From Clostridium sp. UBA6758 (GTDB lineage Bacteria > Bacillota > Clostridia > Clostridiales > Clostridiaceae), in contig DKGY01000071.1 of the NCBI GenBank assembly GCA_002453475.1, positions 189,455 to 195,043 on the forward strand: 5,589 nt of DNA. Reading direction: 5' to 3'. This document shows, in pieces, positions 1-5,564 of the stretch. Position 1 is the stretch's first letter. Each line of letters opens with the position of its first letter. Below the pieces are notes generated by a model. It did not search any database and had not been told where the DNA came from. It saw only the letters and a list, made by a program, of their open reading frames with translations. The position numbers and the translations under genes are program-made.

Positions 1-252
1 GTTTCTAATACTGCTGGAACCTTTGTTTGTAATCACATAATGTATGGACTACTTTATCTTATAGATAAAAAGTATTCTAATATGAAGGGTGGATTTATTC
101 ACGTTCCATATATACCAAACCAAGTGATTGCAAAACCAAATACACCTTATATGAATCTTAAGGATATTTCAAAATGTCTTGAACTTTGTATAGAAGCATT
201 AGTTAATAATGCTGATGAAGATATTAAAACTATAGGAGGTACAATCTGCTAA
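1..252 (+). CDS. pcp: Pyroglutamyl peptidase I (pyrrolidone-carboxylate peptidase), 3' part only
   Basis: This is the C-terminal 83 residues of a cytoplasmic cysteine peptidase (family C15) that removes N-terminal pyroglutamate from peptides. The reading frame is open from base 1 and the 5' part lies outside the window. The catalytic Cys sits in TAGTFVCN (residue 10 of the fragment) and the catalytic His in GGFIHVPY (residue 34). The 24-residue gap matches the Cys144-His168 spacing of the Bacillus enzyme, so about 134 residues are missing upstream, including the catalytic Glu, for a normal total near 215. The ATG at 40 is internal, because conserved sequence with the active-site Cys precedes it. 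The stop codon overlaps the next start by one base (TAATG), so the two genes are very probably co-transcribed and translationally coupled. The catalytic spacing makes the identity secure. Confidence 0.94.
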   Translation, partial: VSNTAGTFVCNHIMYGLLYLIDKKYSNMKGGFIHVPYIPNQVIAKPNTPYMNLKDISKCLELCIEALVNNADEDIKTIGGTIC

Positions 253-689
253 TGATACACCCAACAGAAGAGAAAAAAGTATTTGTATATGGTAGCTTAA
301 GAGAAGGCTTCTTTAACTATGATAAATACTTAAAAAATAAAGTATCACACGCTTCTCTTGGAGAAGTAAAAGGAAATCTCTTTCATCTTTCACATAAAGG
401 ATATCCTGCTCTACTTGAAGGAAAAGATACTGTTATTGGAGAAATTATGGAGATAAAGGATTTTTATGAAAATATAGTTCCTTTAGATGAAATGGAAGGA
501 TATTTATCATTTGAAGATGTATCAAATAATGAGTATATAAGAACTATTATGGATGTTAAAAACCTTCATACCAATACTATAGAAAGTTGCTATGTATACA
601 AATATGTAGAGTTTAATGATAAAGACTTTAATCAACATGCAATTCATATTCCTCATGGTGATTGGAAAAAATATATGAATAACTTATAG
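252..689 (+). CDS. Gamma-glutamylcyclotransferase-like protein (GGCT/AIG2/YtfP fold)
   Basis: A 145-residue cytoplasmic protein of the gamma-glutamylcyclotransferase-like family. The N-terminal motif VFVYGSLREG (YGSLR at residues 13-17) is the substrate-binding loop typical of the family. LDEMEGY at 79-84 carries Glu82, which matches the catalytic acid position of the human enzyme (the Glu of its LDEQEG motif). Family members release 5-oxoproline from gamma-glutamyl-amino acids or gamma-glutamylamines; the substrate here cannot be read from sequence. A clear ribosome site, AGGAGGT at 234-240, lies inside the 3' end of pcp, 11 bases before the ATG. The gene overlaps pcp by one base, and both gene products would yield pyroglutamate, which supports a shared role. 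A terminator follows about 20 bases after the stop. The family is clear; the exact reaction is inferred. Confidence 0.88.
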   Translation: MIHPTEEKKVFVYGSLREGFFNYDKYLKNKVSHASLGEVKGNLFHLSHKGYPALLEGKDTVIGEIMEIKDFYENIVPLDEMEGYLSFEDVSNNEYIRTIMDVKNLHTNTIESCYVYKYVEFNDKDFNQHAIHIPHGDWKKYMNNL

Positions 690-709
690 TAATTTAAATA
701 ATTTAAATA

Positions 710-743
710 AAAAAAATCTATCACTTATTTGATAGATTTTTTT
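710..743 (+). terminator. Intrinsic terminator of the pcp-GGCT unit
   Basis: A perfect hairpin. TCTATCA at 717-723 pairs with TGATAGA at 730-736 around a six-base loop (724-729). The stem is extended by an A run (710-716) pairing with a T run (737-743), which also serves as the U tract. It lies just after the stop at 689 and should end the upstream transcript. Because the A run precedes the stem it could also act on - strand transcripts, but none is expected here. Confidence 0.86.
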
Positions 744-775
744 ATTATGATAAACTAAAAGTATATTTAATTTTA

Positions 776-803
776 TTAACATAATATCTTCAATAACCAT
801 AAT
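776..803 (+). promoter_or_regulatory. Possible sigma-A promoter for the 71-residue protein gene
   Basis: TTAACA at 776-781 (-35 like) and CATAAT at 798-803 (-10 like) are 16 bases apart, ending 36 bases before the ATG at 840. Alternative -10 boxes (TATAAA at 805-810) exist in this AT-rich stretch, so the choice is uncertain. The -10 overlaps TAACCAT (794-800), a motif repeated upstream of the next two genes. A promoter is expected here because a terminator lies just upstream. Confidence 0.35.
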
Positions 804-839
804 ATATAAAATAGTAATTAATTATTTTAAGGTGAGTTT

Positions 840-1055
840 ATGTGTTGTAACCTAAGTCCCGAAGAATTAGTTTTAGCAGCTGCTATACTATCTATATATA
901 TAGCTAAAGATAGAACTTCTGATGAAGTTGACCTTTTAGGAAATCTTTTTCAAGCTATAGGTACCAACCTCTCAGTTATTGCTACTGTCACTCCACAAAA
1001 TGAACCTAATGATAACAACGAAAATAATACCAGTGATAAAAGTGATAAAATTTAA
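840..1055 (+). CDS. Small protein of unknown function (71 aa)
   Basis: No function is recognised. Residues 1-50 look like a compact, mainly helical domain: CC at 2-3, a hydrophobic helix at about 8-22 (LVLAAAILSIYIAK), a polar turn with acidic residues (DRTSDEVDLLG), then a second amphipathic helix to about 50. Residues 52-71 are a low-complexity Asn/Asp/Ser/Lys tail, probably disordered. The order 'ELV...hydrophobic helix...IAK....DEV.LLG..F..IG..L..IA' resembles short uncharacterised Firmicute proteins that I recall as DUF6774; that is memory, not a search. The hydrophobic stretch is short for a membrane span. A ribosome site, AAGGTGA at 829-835, lies just before the ATG, and normal codon use plus its own intergenic region supports a real gene. 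Only a weak A/U hairpin (1054-1068) separates it from the Crp/Fnr gene 117 bases downstream, so partial co-transcription is possible. Confidence 0.75.
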   Translation: MCCNLSPEELVLAAAILSIYIAKDRTSDEVDLLGNLFQAIGTNLSVIATVTPQNEPNDNNENNTSDKSDKI

Positions 1056-1080
1056 TTATAAAATAATTTCTATAATATGA

Positions 1081-1139
1081 ATGGTTATATTAACCTTTAA
1101 ATGTTTATTTTATTAAATTTAGTATAAAATATTAACCAT
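1081..1139 (+). promoter_or_regulatory. Repeat cluster and candidate operator/promoter upstream of the Crp/Fnr gene
   Basis: The palindrome GGTTA-TAT-TAACC spans 1083-1095. The nine-base word ATATTAACC occurs twice in direct orientation, at 1087-1095 and 1129-1137, exactly 42 bases apart (about four helical turns). ATGGTTA at 1081-1087 is also the inverse of TAACCAT at 1133-1139. A possible -10, TATAAA at 1123-1128, lies between the copies; no good -35 is visible. The upstream copy would be near -45 and the downstream copy near the start site, an arrangement that would fit autoregulation. The protein that binds, if any, is unknown. An odd-length palindrome is not the usual Crp/Fnr geometry, so this is only a candidate. 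Confidence 0.3.
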
Positions 1140-1172
1140 AACTCTATTACATTGAAAAGGATGAATTAATAT

Positions 1173-1847
1173 ATGTATGAAGAATACTTTAAACACATTC
1201 CACAAGAAAAAATGAGAAACTTTTTTTTAGAAGAGCTTGCTCCTCTAGGCATTATAAAACATTATAAAAAAAATGAACATATAGATTACTTTCCTGGCGC
1301 TAAACTATCAATAGTTACTGAAGGAAAAGTGAAAGTTTGTATCTTTACTAAAAAGGGTGTTGAAAAAATTTTATTTTTTTTAATACCTGGAGAAATATAT
1401 GGTGAAGAAAGTTTATTTCACTCTCACATAAGCATTACTCCAGTTACATTAGAAGATACCTCAATCTCATTTATCGATAATGAAACTTTAAATAATTATT
1501 TAAGCAGTAGCCCTAAAAATTATGAGTATTTACTTCAAAGCATATTAAGAAAATATCAAATCTCTTTATTTCAAATGGGAGATCTCTTAAAGCGATCACC
1601 ACGAGCTCAAATTTGCTCTACTCTTTATCGGATTGTTGCTCAGACTATAGAAAACTATTCAGACTCTAATAGTCCAATTGAACTAAGTTTTCCTCTTACC
1701 CATGAAGCTCTAGGAAATTTAATTGGCTGTTCTAGAGTCACCGTTACTAGGGTTCTTAATGAGTTAAAATCTCAAGGAATATTAGCAAGTACCTCTAAAA
1801 AAATAATTATATTAGACTTTGAAAGATTAAAAAAATATTGCGATTAA
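1173..1847 (+). CDS. Crp/Fnr-family transcriptional regulator
   Basis: A 224-residue cytoplasmic DNA-binding regulator of normal family length. Residues ~30-115 form the cyclic-nucleotide-binding-type beta barrel (GAKLSIVTEGKVKV, then PGEIYGEESLF at 72-82). A dimerisation helix at ~116-140 follows, then a C-terminal winged helix with the helix-turn-helix at ~175-203 (LTHEALGNLIGCSRVTVTRVL). Against E. coli CRP, the cAMP-contacting Arg82-Ser83 pair is replaced by Ile88-Thr89, so cAMP binding is unlikely. The four Cys (56, 148, 186, 223) do not form an Fnr-type N-terminal Fe-S cluster. In the recognition helix Arg188 and Arg193 match CRP Arg180 and Arg185, but CRP Glu181 is Val189, so the target should not be TGTGA or TTGAT. 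AAAGGATG (1155-1162) is the ribosome site. The ligand and regulon are unknown. Confidence 0.92.
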   Translation: MYEEYFKHIPQEKMRNFFLEELAPLGIIKHYKKNEHIDYFPGAKLSIVTEGKVKVCIFTKKGVEKILFFLIPGEIYGEESLFHSHISITPVTLEDTSISFIDNETLNNYLSSSPKNYEYLLQSILRKYQISLFQMGDLLKRSPRAQICSTLYRIVAQTIENYSDSNSPIELSFPLTHEALGNLIGCSRVTVTRVLNELKSQGILASTSKKIIILDFERLKKYCD

Positions 1848-1848
1848 T

Positions 1849-1893
1849 ATTGAATAAATCTTCTACTTTATATAGCCTATACTTTTATTCAAT
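1849..1893 (+). terminator. Weak hairpin after the Crp/Fnr gene, possible terminator
   Basis: ATTGAATAAA at 1849-1858 is the exact inverse of TTTATTCAAT at 1884-1893, immediately after the stop at 1847. The ten-pair stem has one G-C pair, the loop is 25 bases and contains its own small palindrome (TATAGCCTATA, 1871-1881), and the T tract that follows is broken (TTCATTTAAATTTT). It may end or only attenuate the transcript. Confidence 0.35.
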
Positions 1894-1943
1894 TCATTTA
1901 AATTTTCCAATAAATACTTTAATATCACATAGTTTTATATTAT

Positions 1944-1971
1944 TTTTCATTTGATTTTATGTTATTATACT
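1944..1971 (+). promoter_or_regulatory. Possible promoter of the TPR-GGDEF gene
   Basis: TATACT at 1966-1971 is a good -10 candidate; TTTTCA at 1944-1949 is a weak -35 at 16 bases. This would give a leader of about 90 bases before the ATG at 2069. Just downstream lie TAACCAT (1976-1982), the word also seen before the two upstream genes, and the inverted pair TGTAAC (1974-1979) / GTTACA (2001-2006). No c-di-GMP riboswitch consensus is visible in the leader. Confidence 0.35.
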
Positions 1972-2068
1972 ATTGTAACCATTTAATTAAAAATCTGTTA
2001 GTTACACAGTTATAAGTTTAAATTAAAATTATAATTAAATTTATTCTAAGAAAAGTAGGTTGTTTAGC

Positions 2069-3766
2069 ATGAATAATAACTCAAAAGAACTTTTTAAACT
2101 TATTGATGAGGGAAACTCTATTGTACATAGCGATCCTAAAAAAGCATATGAAATAACAACAAAAGCGTTTAAGTTAGCTGAAGAACTTAATAATAAATCT
2201 GCAATGGCCTATTGTTTTATCAATTTTGCCTTAACCTACAGAGCATTATCTGATTTTCCCAACTGGGTAAATTGGGGACATCGAGCTCTCGATATATTTA
2301 TGGAATTAAATGAAGAAGAAGGCATTGTTTTAGCTTTAAACCTTTTAAGTTGTGCCTATTTTCATGCCGGGCTTTATGAGGATTCTTTAATAAATTGTCT
2401 TAGAGTCTTAGATTTGTGTGTTAATAATAAACATACCTTTATTCACATCTGTTCTCTTAATAATATGGCAGAGATTCATAGGATAACTACCCAATATAAT
2501 AAAGCTCTGAAATATTATGATAAAGCTTTAGCTAAATCTAGAAAATTTAATTATCCTTCACTCTCTGCCTCTATTTTGTTTAACATAGGACAAGTTCTCC
2601 TTGAGCAGAGTAATTATGATAAAGCTTTAAATACTTTTTTAGAAAGCTATGATATGGATCTTAATTTTAATAATTTTATAATTCTTGGTGAAATAGAAAA
2701 TCATATTGGTTTAATTCACTTTCAAAATAAACAGTTTGATAAAGCTATGGAGTATTATAGTAAATCTTTAGAACACTTAGAGAAAGTTAGTAATAAATTC
2801 TACAGCATAGATTTATACTTTAACATAGGGTTTTTGAAACTTTCTACTTCCTCTAGTAATTCTAGTGATTATTTAGATAAAGCTATAGAACTTGCTGAAA
2901 AGCTTAATTGTAAAGCTAAGCTTAGTAAAATTCATTTAAGACTTTCCAAGTATTATGAATCCTTAGGAGATTTTAAAACAGCCTTAGAATATTATAAGCA
3001 ATATCATTTTATAGAGGATGAAGTCTCTTCATCTACCATAGCATCAAAACTAGGAATTATAAGAATTCAATGTAATCATGCTATAGAAGCAGAAGAATTA
3101 GAACAAATTAAAATAATAAATCAAAAACTAGAAATGGAAATAGAATCTCAAAATAAAAGATTGCAGCATATGAAAAATGAAAATAAGAACTTAAGATTTA
3201 AGGCATTAAAAGATTCTCTTACTAAAATTTCAAATAGACATGCTATTGACCAAATGTTTAGTAGACTATGGAAATACTCTAAACTAAATAAAAATAATAT
3301 GGTTTTATTCATGATAGATGTAGATAACTTTAAATTATATAATGATCACTGGGGCCATATGCAAGGTGATAAGTGCCTTGCTAGTATTGCTCAGTGTTTA
3401 AAAGAGATCTCTACATCCCGTCACGATTTTTGTGGTAGATACGGTGGAGAAGAATTCATATACTTTGCTGAAGATCTGACCTATGAAGAAGCTATTGAAC
3501 TAGGTAATCTAATTAGTTGTAAAGTTAAAGATTTAAACATAAAATCTACTAATGATAATTCTGTAATTACTGTTAGTATAGGTGGTGTCTATGGAAGCCT
3601 ACCTTCTCTTAAATCAACAGACTATATGATTGAAATTGCAGATAAACAATTATACATCTCTAAAGAATCTGGAAGAGATAAAGTTACATTAATAGACACC
3701 TTAGGTGATAAATTCACTAAATGTTCAATAGATTCAATTAACTTAATAGCTTCAAATATATATTAA
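2069..3766 (+). CDS. TPR-repeat GGDEF protein, probable diguanylate cyclase
   Basis: A 565-residue protein with no signal peptide or membrane segment, so cytoplasmic. Residues ~10-317 are about seven or eight tetratricopeptide repeats (clear ones near 93-117, 132-160, 172-197, 212-239, 291-317), a protein- or peptide-binding sensor region. A coiled coil follows at ~337-379, then a GGDEF domain at ~380-542. The cyclase hallmarks are present: DSLTKISNR (382-390), the metal-binding Asp417 in MIDVDNFK, GGEEF at 459-463, VSIGG and ADKQLY...GRDKV at the end. It should join two GTP into c-di-GMP. The inhibitory RxxD site five residues before GGEEF reads SRHD (450-453), so product feedback is probably weak or lost. 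I chose ATG 2069, because the in-frame TTG at 2060 overlaps the only ribosome site (AGTAGGT, 2054-2060). The sensed partner is unknown. Confidence 0.92.
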   Translation: MNNNSKELFKLIDEGNSIVHSDPKKAYEITTKAFKLAEELNNKSAMAYCFINFALTYRALSDFPNWVNWGHRALDIFMELNEEEGIVLALNLLSCAYFHAGLYEDSLINCLRVLDLCVNNKHTFIHICSLNNMAEIHRITTQYNKALKYYDKALAKSRKFNYPSLSASILFNIGQVLLEQSNYDKALNTFLESYDMDLNFNNFIILGEIENHIGLIHFQNKQFDKAMEYYSKSLEHLEKVSNKFYSIDLYFNIGFLKLSTSSSNSSDYLDKAIELAEKLNCKAKLSKIHLRLSKYYESLGDFKTALEYYKQYHFIEDEVSSSTIASKLGIIRIQCNHAIEAEELEQIKIINQKLEMEIESQNKRLQHMKNENKNLRFKALKDSLTKISNRHAIDQMFSRLWKYSKLNKNNMVLFMIDVDNFKLYNDHWGHMQGDKCLASIAQCLKEISTSRHDFCGRYGGEEFIYFAEDLTYEEAIELGNLISCKVKDLNIKSTNDNSVITVSIGGVYGSLPSLKSTDYMIEIADKQLYISKESGRDKVTLIDTLGDKFTKCSIDSINLIASNIY

Positions 3767-3828
3767 TAGTATAAACTTTAAAGTAATTGTTCTTTATAAT
3801 ATTAAATCTATCCAACATAAAGATATAT

Positions 3829-3899
3829 AAAAAAGGACAATCTTAAAATCACTAGCTTTCAAATACTAATGAAAGCTTAATTTTTAAGACTGTCCTTTT
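3829..3899. terminator. Composite hairpin terminator shared by thiC and the GGDEF gene
   Basis: A long stem between convergent genes. AAAAGGACA at 3831-3839 pairs with TGTCCTTTT at 3891-3899. After one A-C mismatch (3840/3890), TCTTAAAA at 3841-3848 pairs with TTTTAAGA at 3882-3889. The enclosed loop holds a second perfect hairpin, AGCTTTC (3854-3860) with GAAAGCT (3871-3877). On the - strand the stem ends in six T (complement of 3829-3834), a good thiC terminator starting about ten bases after its stop. On the + strand the T tract is shorter but likely still works for the GGDEF transcript. Confidence 0.85.
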
Positions 3900-3907
3900 C
3901 TTAATTA

Positions 3908-5221
3908 TTAATCGTCTTCTCTTAAAAGGTTAATATCTTTTCCACTTAGAATCTTATTCATATTTCTCATTGAGCACATTTTACCACACATAGTGCAACT
4001 ATCTTCATGATGTGGTGTAGACTCTTTCCTATATCTCCTTGGTTTTTCCTCATCTATAGCTAAAGTAAACATCTTTTCCCAATTAAGTTCTTGTCTTGCC
4101 TTACTCATTTCATTATCCCACTGTCTTGATCCTTTAATTCCTTTGGCAATATCTGCTGCATGCGCTGCTATCTTAGCTGCCACTATACCTTCCTTCATAT
4201 CGTCTAAATTTGGAAGTCTTAAATGCTCTGCTGGAGTTACATAGCATAAAAAGTCTGCTCCATAGCTTGCTGCAATAGCTCCACCAATGGCAGAAGTTAT
4301 ATGATCATAGCCAGGAGCTACATCTGTAACCAAAGGTCCTAAAACATAGAATGGTGCTCCATGGCAAAGTCTCTTTTGAAGTAACATATTAGCTTCAATT
4401 TCATTTATTGCCATATGTCCTGGACCTTCAATTATAACTTGTACATTTCTCTTCCACGCTCTTTTAGTAAGCTCACCTAGTACCATAAGTTCCTTAATTT
4501 GTGAAGCATCTGTGGCATCAGCTATTGAGCCTGGTCTACATGCATCTCCTAAGCTTAAAGTTAAATCATATTTTTCACATATATCTAAAAGTCTATCAAA
4601 GTACTCATAGAATGGGTTTTCTCTTTGATTTAATTCCATCCAAGCAAATAAAAGAGATCCTCCCCTTGAAACTATATTAGTAAGCCTCTTATTTCTTTTA
4701 AAAGTATTTATAGTTTCCCTATTTAATCCAGCATGAATAGTTACAAAGTCTACTCCATCTTGTGCATGCTTTTCTACCACTGTAAAGAATTCGTCTACAG
4801 ATATGTCCTTAAGTTCCTTATCATAAAAACCAACTACATCATACATTGGTACTGTTCCAATCATGGCTGTTGACATCTCTACTAATTTTTCTCTAAATTT
4901 TGCAGTCTTTCCATAGTTAGAAAGATCCATAATAGCTTCTGCTTTCATATCTAAGGCAACTTTTACCTTCTCCATTTCTTTATCTATGTCATCACAGTCC
5001 TTAGATATACCTAAATTTACATTTATTTTAGTTTTAAGTCCTTGTCCTACTCCCTGTGGTACAAGAGATTTATGATTTTTATTAGCAGGTATAGCTATCT
5101 TTCCTTTCGCTACTAAAGCTCTTAACTCTTGAACATCCATATTCTCTGACTTAGCAACAATATCCATCTCTCTTGTTACAATGCCTTTTTTAGCAGCATC
5201 CATTTGTGTTGTAAAATTCAT
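3908..5221 (-). CDS. thiC: Phosphomethylpyrimidine synthase (HMP-P synthase)
   Basis: ThiC is a cytoplasmic radical-SAM enzyme that rearranges aminoimidazole ribotide into hydroxymethylpyrimidine phosphate, the pyrimidine precursor of thiamine. The 437 residues are complete and lack the N-terminal extension of the ~600-residue proteobacterial form, as is usual for clostridial and archaeal types. Visible family motifs are FVTIHAG (159-165), SRGGSL (185-190), [10 protein letters not shown] (223-232), EGPGHM (265-270), [11 protein letters not shown] (305-315) and [12 protein letters not shown] (326-337). The Cys motif for the Fe-S cluster is at 409, 412 and 416, with three residues between the last two Cys rather than the four in E. 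coli ThiC. AAGGAGG (5229-5235) lies seven bases before the ATG. A TPP riboswitch in the leader argues for ThiC rather than a benzimidazole-forming paralogue (Bza type). No other thi gene adjoins it here, and it is followed by its own terminator. Confidence 0.96.
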   Translation of the reverse strand: MNFTTQMDAAKKGIVTREMDIVAKSENMDVQELRALVAKGKIAIPANKNHKSLVPQGVGQGLKTKINVNLGISKDCDDIDKEMEKVKVALDMKAEAIMDLSNYGKTAKFREKLVEMSTAMIGTVPMYDVVGFYDKELKDISVDEFFTVVEKHAQDGVDFVTIHAGLNRETINTFKRNKRLTNIVSRGGSLLFAWMELNQRENPFYEYFDRLLDICEKYDLTLSLGDACRPGSIADATDASQIKELMVLGELTKRAWKRNVQVIIEGPGHMAINEIEANMLLQKRLCHGAPFYVLGPLVTDVAPGYDHITSAIGGAIAASYGADFLCYVTPAEHLRLPNLDDMKEGIVAAKIAAHAADIAKGIKGSRQWDNEMSKARQELNWEKMFTLAIDEEKPRRYRKESTPHHEDSCTMCGKMCSMRNMNKILSGKDINLLREDD

Positions 5222-5228
5222 ACTTTTT

Positions 5229-5235
5229 CCTCCTT
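5229..5235 (-). promoter_or_regulatory. Shine-Dalgarno site of thiC
   Basis: On the - strand this reads AAGGAGG, a near-perfect match to the 16S 3' end, seven bases before the ATG. It is about 100 bases downstream of the leader terminator and not obviously paired with it, so control is more likely by termination than by hiding the ribosome site. Confidence 0.85.
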
Positions 5236-5333
5236 AAGTACAATAATTATTTAATTTAATAATATAGCGCCTTTATTTAGGAGAAAATAATTGCTTATAT
5301 ATTATTTATAAAAATTTTTATTTGATTTTATGC

Positions 5334-5365
5334 AAAAAATAAAGACTTACATAAGGTAAGCCTTT
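5334..5365 (-). terminator. Riboswitch-controlled intrinsic terminator in the thiC leader
   Basis: Read on the - strand, AAAGGCTTAC (5365-5356) pairs with GTAAGTCTTT (5350-5341) over ten pairs including one G-U. The five-base loop is at 5355-5351, and ATTTTTT (5340-5334) follows as the U tract. It lies about 65 bases after the TPP aptamer and more than 100 bases before the thiC start, so it is the expected off-switch: termination when TPP is bound. Its 5' arm can pair instead with the 3' strand of aptamer helix P1 (AAGCTTT, 5436-5430) with one bulged G. Confidence 0.88.
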
Positions 5366-5385
5366 GGTTGAATTCATAAAATAAA

Positions 5386-5409
5386 TATTTATAAATATCT
5401 TTATAAATA
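5386..5409 (-). other. A/U hairpin between aptamer and terminator of the thiC leader
   Basis: On the - strand TATTTATAAA (5409-5400) pairs perfectly with TTTATAAATA (5395-5386) around a GATA loop. The stem is ten pairs, all A-U. It lies in the expression platform, where it may bring the antiterminator halves together; it has no U tract of its own. It is a weak helix in an AT-rich region, so a chance origin is possible. Confidence 0.4.
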
Positions 5410-5430
5410 AGCTATTATTGAAATCTTTTA

Positions 5431-5516
5431 AAGCTTTCCTTCGATGGCATTATCCACATCAGGTTCAAGGGTTAAAGCAATTATTGCTTCTCTCAGCATT
5501 AGGCACCCCTAGCTAA
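5431..5516 (-). promoter_or_regulatory. TPP riboswitch aptamer (THI element)
   Basis: The - strand carries the conserved THI-box elements in order: GGGGTGCC (5509-5502), CTGAGA (5496-5491), ACCCTTGAACCTGAT (5472-5458) and GGATAATGCC (5455-5446). The variable P3 arm is a short hairpin, AAGCAA/TTGCTT, within 5489-5475. AGCT at 5513-5510 and at 5435-5432 closes helix P1. CTGAGA binds the pyrimidine of TPP and the GGATAATGCC side binds the pyrophosphate. It is the leader of thiC and should lower thiC expression when TPP is plentiful. Confidence 0.97.
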
Positions 5517-5536
5517 ATAATTATTAAATTAACTTC

Positions 5537-5564
5537 ATTATAACATAAAAACAATAATTTTCAA
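5537..5564 (-). promoter_or_regulatory. Sigma-A promoter of thiC with extended -10
   Basis: On the - strand TTGAAA (5564-5559) is the -35, followed after 16 bases by the perfect -10 TATAAT (5542-5537), preceded by TG one base upstream (TGTTATAAT). Transcription should start near 5530, about 15 bases before the aptamer, giving a leader of roughly 310 bases. Nothing recognisable lies in the remaining 25 bases to the window end. Confidence 0.82.

Noticed and set aside
40..252. A 70-residue gene starting at the ATG at 40
   Set aside because: The frame is open to base 1, and the catalytic Cys motif of Pcp lies before this ATG, so it is an internal Met of a gene cut by the window edge.
1995..2009. 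CTGT...ACAG inverted repeat as an operator
   Set aside because: It has only four pairs per arm with mismatches inside, expected by chance.
2060..2068. TTG start nine bases upstream for the TPR-GGDEF protein
   Set aside because: The TTG overlaps the AGTAGGT ribosome site, whereas ATG 2069 has normal spacing from it.
1972..2068. c-di-GMP riboswitch in the leader of the GGDEF gene
   Set aside because: None of the GEMM-I or GEMM-II conserved elements is visible; the stretch is plain AT-rich sequence with short inverted repeats.
3775..3784. Palindrome ACTTTAAAGT after the GGDEF stop codon
   Set aside because: It is too short and has no loop; the strong hairpin at 3829-3899 explains termination better.
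3908..5221. BzaF-type hydroxybenzimidazole synthase instead of ThiC
   Set aside because: The gene is preceded by a full TPP riboswitch and carries ThiC motifs; a Bza gene would be expected under cobalamin control.
5308..5321. Perfect 14-bp palindrome ATAAAAATTTTTAT downstream of the leader terminator
   Set aside because: It is made only of A and T in a very AT-rich region and has no loop or U tract, so chance is the simplest explanation.
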